Source: a virus. Taken from it: a stretch of 64,000 nucleotides of DNA. Below the pieces are notes generated by a model. It worked only from the letters and a program-made list of their open reading frames with translations, was not told the origin of the DNA and did no database searches. Shown here piece after piece: positions 63,501-64,000 of the stretch. The stretch lies in the IMG/VR virus record IMGVR_UViG_3300029286_000018, positions 30,350 to 94,349 of that record; one strand, given 5' to 3'. Positions within the stretch are counted from its first letter, which is position 1. The number at the start of each line of letters is the position of its first letter. Made by a program: the position numbers and the translations under genes.

Positions 63501-64000
63501 TTATAATAACTTGAAAGTTATTTTCACGCATGGTGTAAATATTGGTAATATAAAAAATATAGTGCTTCCAAAAACTGTTTCCAACATAGGAGATCTATCT
63601 ACCGGATCAATACTATCTAGTGACTCTGATGGATATACATTTGATCAAAAGACTTTTTCTGCGTCATACTCTGAATATGCTAAAAAAGTAGTAAATTCAT
63701 CGATACCAGAAAAGAATGTAGTTTTTATTCACAGTCATCCTAATCACAGTATATCTGACTGGAATGAGCTTATCTATGGAATTGATCAGGCAATTAGTTT
63801 ACCATTCGCGCTGCGTTCAAGCGTAAATCCGAATCAAACCGACGCCGGTGGTGGCCTATCCACTGATGATGATAGTGGTTCTTCTGGTAGCTCTAGTTCT
63901 TCTAGATTACTTGGAGACATTAATGGTGATGGAATTGTTAATAGTCAAGATTTGGGTGAATTGCTTGGTAGCTGGGGTCCTTGTCTTGGGTGCCCTGCGG
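60559..64000 (+). CDS. Partial giant protein with dockerin-like repeats, runs off the window
   Basis: Open from ATG 60559 to the window end with no stop (more than 1147 aa). Near the N-terminus are two calcium-loop motifs (DFNNDGIVDSKDLGIL and DLNGDGIVDIGDVNLL), as in type I dockerins. A third, DINGDGIVNSQDLGELL, is followed by SWGPCLGCP close to the window end. The middle is a large domain with YNYGCVPGLKLTYNDD, FSEYAGN and IPAWWF, perhaps an enzymatic or sugar-binding fold that I do not recognise. A Ser-rich linker (GSSGSSSSS) precedes the third motif. Likely a fibre or adhesin whose dockerin-like parts bind calcium or a partner. Confidence 0.75.
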   Translation, partial: MNYIKPLFRIDRRPIVKINCANILNDTNSDLRNLPCPDFNNDGIVDSKDLGILTANIGTRNSLYDLNGDGIVDIGDVNLLISYYGLLNCAQWSGSAYSNVCNSARMSRGVASLCQPNGFYNFFNIKLQRLYDAGVRRFVLQCPSGTFSNTILSSNIRDPFDASGAYSVLTSQTKEVLNCNEPGIPFDKSNNISGGYFESFRGLMREWVGSLGENVEIFIEINSSVLMLGAEVDYSNIMLRADLGDSHFYESFDPDNIKHVEWLSYNTQEMDTDGLSGIALNNFGAKSLGRFDGYKNINHFMSSTFNGQEVMCTNLPNINGNLYNFEEYSKCKFVFDQDNFNLATFNKMANARLFQYNAEIHAIASANISKSESDFYDLAYNYGCVPGLKLTYNDDIDVGSVSSAIGRMKNAIESAERKISLGQNGRKFYLFSEYAGNTADSNNVVSSKNNYLRSDLAKAKDTIVPVIKANCSVNISNLSIDIARTYIPAWWFTNNRQSCIDSSMLNFVSDSWTVPNSSSILNASVPSPYGTIGPEKCADAVFDQNIYYQIFYNGTSAAKIDFKQSKNFIVKLENWGDLHDHIYSDSPFEGTTLDQNGWCRLFTHGADKVRPYRDSDLNLDYNPIDPAKNLFAYNGSQECAMWVKRFIARFKWRQGYLASYDADYVVPSPSLIYIDEQTTIQVSDFINYKNVNTGLMSRKYFGSWFNHFNDSRYSLQTIGFKWRDSVSLSDAFFAATSQYSNEFSVIRTDGNSQSTFGKILPSDYKPTSNQVTYDNQSNASMEKWLQILIDEVVARRVYESFGVQVEKAFSNGRYSQKGFVGYVPSSDLYGNIHAPFYPLINRWQNYNGKYGFNDVKSSSFLVSYIHPVSVIASKFASTKLGWSPSILNSDINIRFEILDYYSSAFSGDLQNSQWGWPIFYNNDSDDRGSYIYGTGNSDFATGYSIGDAHQRSLRTNLIYNHKKYINYLLNTIDSLDSNSTFYNNLKVIFTHGVNIGNIKNIVLPKTVSNIGDLSTGSILSSDSDGYTFDQKTFSASYSEYAKKVVNSSIPEKNVVFIHSHPNHSISDWNELIYGIDQAISLPFALRSSVNPNQTDAGGGLSTDDDSGSSGSSSSSRLLGDINGDGIVNSQDLGELLGSWGPCLGCPA

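Noticed and set aside
1-64000. tRNA genes, rRNA, integrase or attachment sites
   Set aside because: No cloverleaf or recombinase signature was noticed in the short gaps; gaps longer than 100 bases are rare (the largest, about 120 nt, holds the capsid terminator).

Overview
The window looks like the head and tail structural region of a large, AT-rich tailed phage. It shows no cellular housekeeping operons. Almost every gene is on the + strand, and junctions are tight, many with 1-nt (TAATG) or 8-nt start/stop overlaps. The order is the classical one: head proteins, portal, protease/scaffold, decoration protein, major capsid, connectors, tail tube, tail-assembly chaperones with a -1 frameshift, tape measure, then very large tail-tip and fibre proteins. 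No sheath gene was seen, so the tail is probably long and non-contractile (siphovirus-like). A phage-borne CCA-adding enzyme and fibre genes up to 9.8 kb suggest a huge (jumbo) phage. A dockerin-like motif at the right end, ending in WGPCxGCP, resembles repeats common in Planctomycetota; this is a hint about the host, not proof.

Layout. 1-11.8 kb is the head module: a partial gene; a 352-aa protein with a dnaX-type slippery heptamer that can add a zinc ribbon; a portal fused to a Vsr/DUF559-like nuclease domain; a small protein; a 1933-aa protease-scaffold-like polyprotein; a decoration-like protein; and the major capsid protein, followed by a strong terminator. 11.8-15.8 kb holds accessory genes: a Hef/Vsr-type homing endonuclease, a CCA tRNA nucleotidyltransferase, and the only minus-strand gene. 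15.8-22.5 kb mixes a glycosyltransferase, a subtilisin-like protease with an altered oxyanion position, putative structural proteins and a PhoH ATPase. 22.6-30.8 kb is a connector/neck region with a large unknown protein, an MreB-like actin-fold protein, a recurrent beta module and a second glycosyltransferase-like gene. 30.8-35.8 kb holds tail tube, chaperones and tape measure. 35.8-64 kb is about 28 kb of hub, fibre and adhesin genes (beta-propeller, RCC1, FN3-like and dockerin-like parts) interrupted by a third glycosyltransferase.

The genes fit together as a virion assembly line. The protease-scaffold would build and mature the prohead, portal and connectors join head to tail, and the frameshifted chaperone pair and tape measure set tail length. 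Glycosyltransferases placed among the tail genes may decorate fibres. The most unusual points are the portal-nuclease fusion, the protease polyprotein with a possible nested scaffold start and more than 30 K-x-A motifs, two identical A_AAA_AAG frameshift sites, a CPVC zinc knuckle shared by three adjacent head genes, and an actin-like gene inside a connector operon. All assignments come from reading the sequence; no database search was run.
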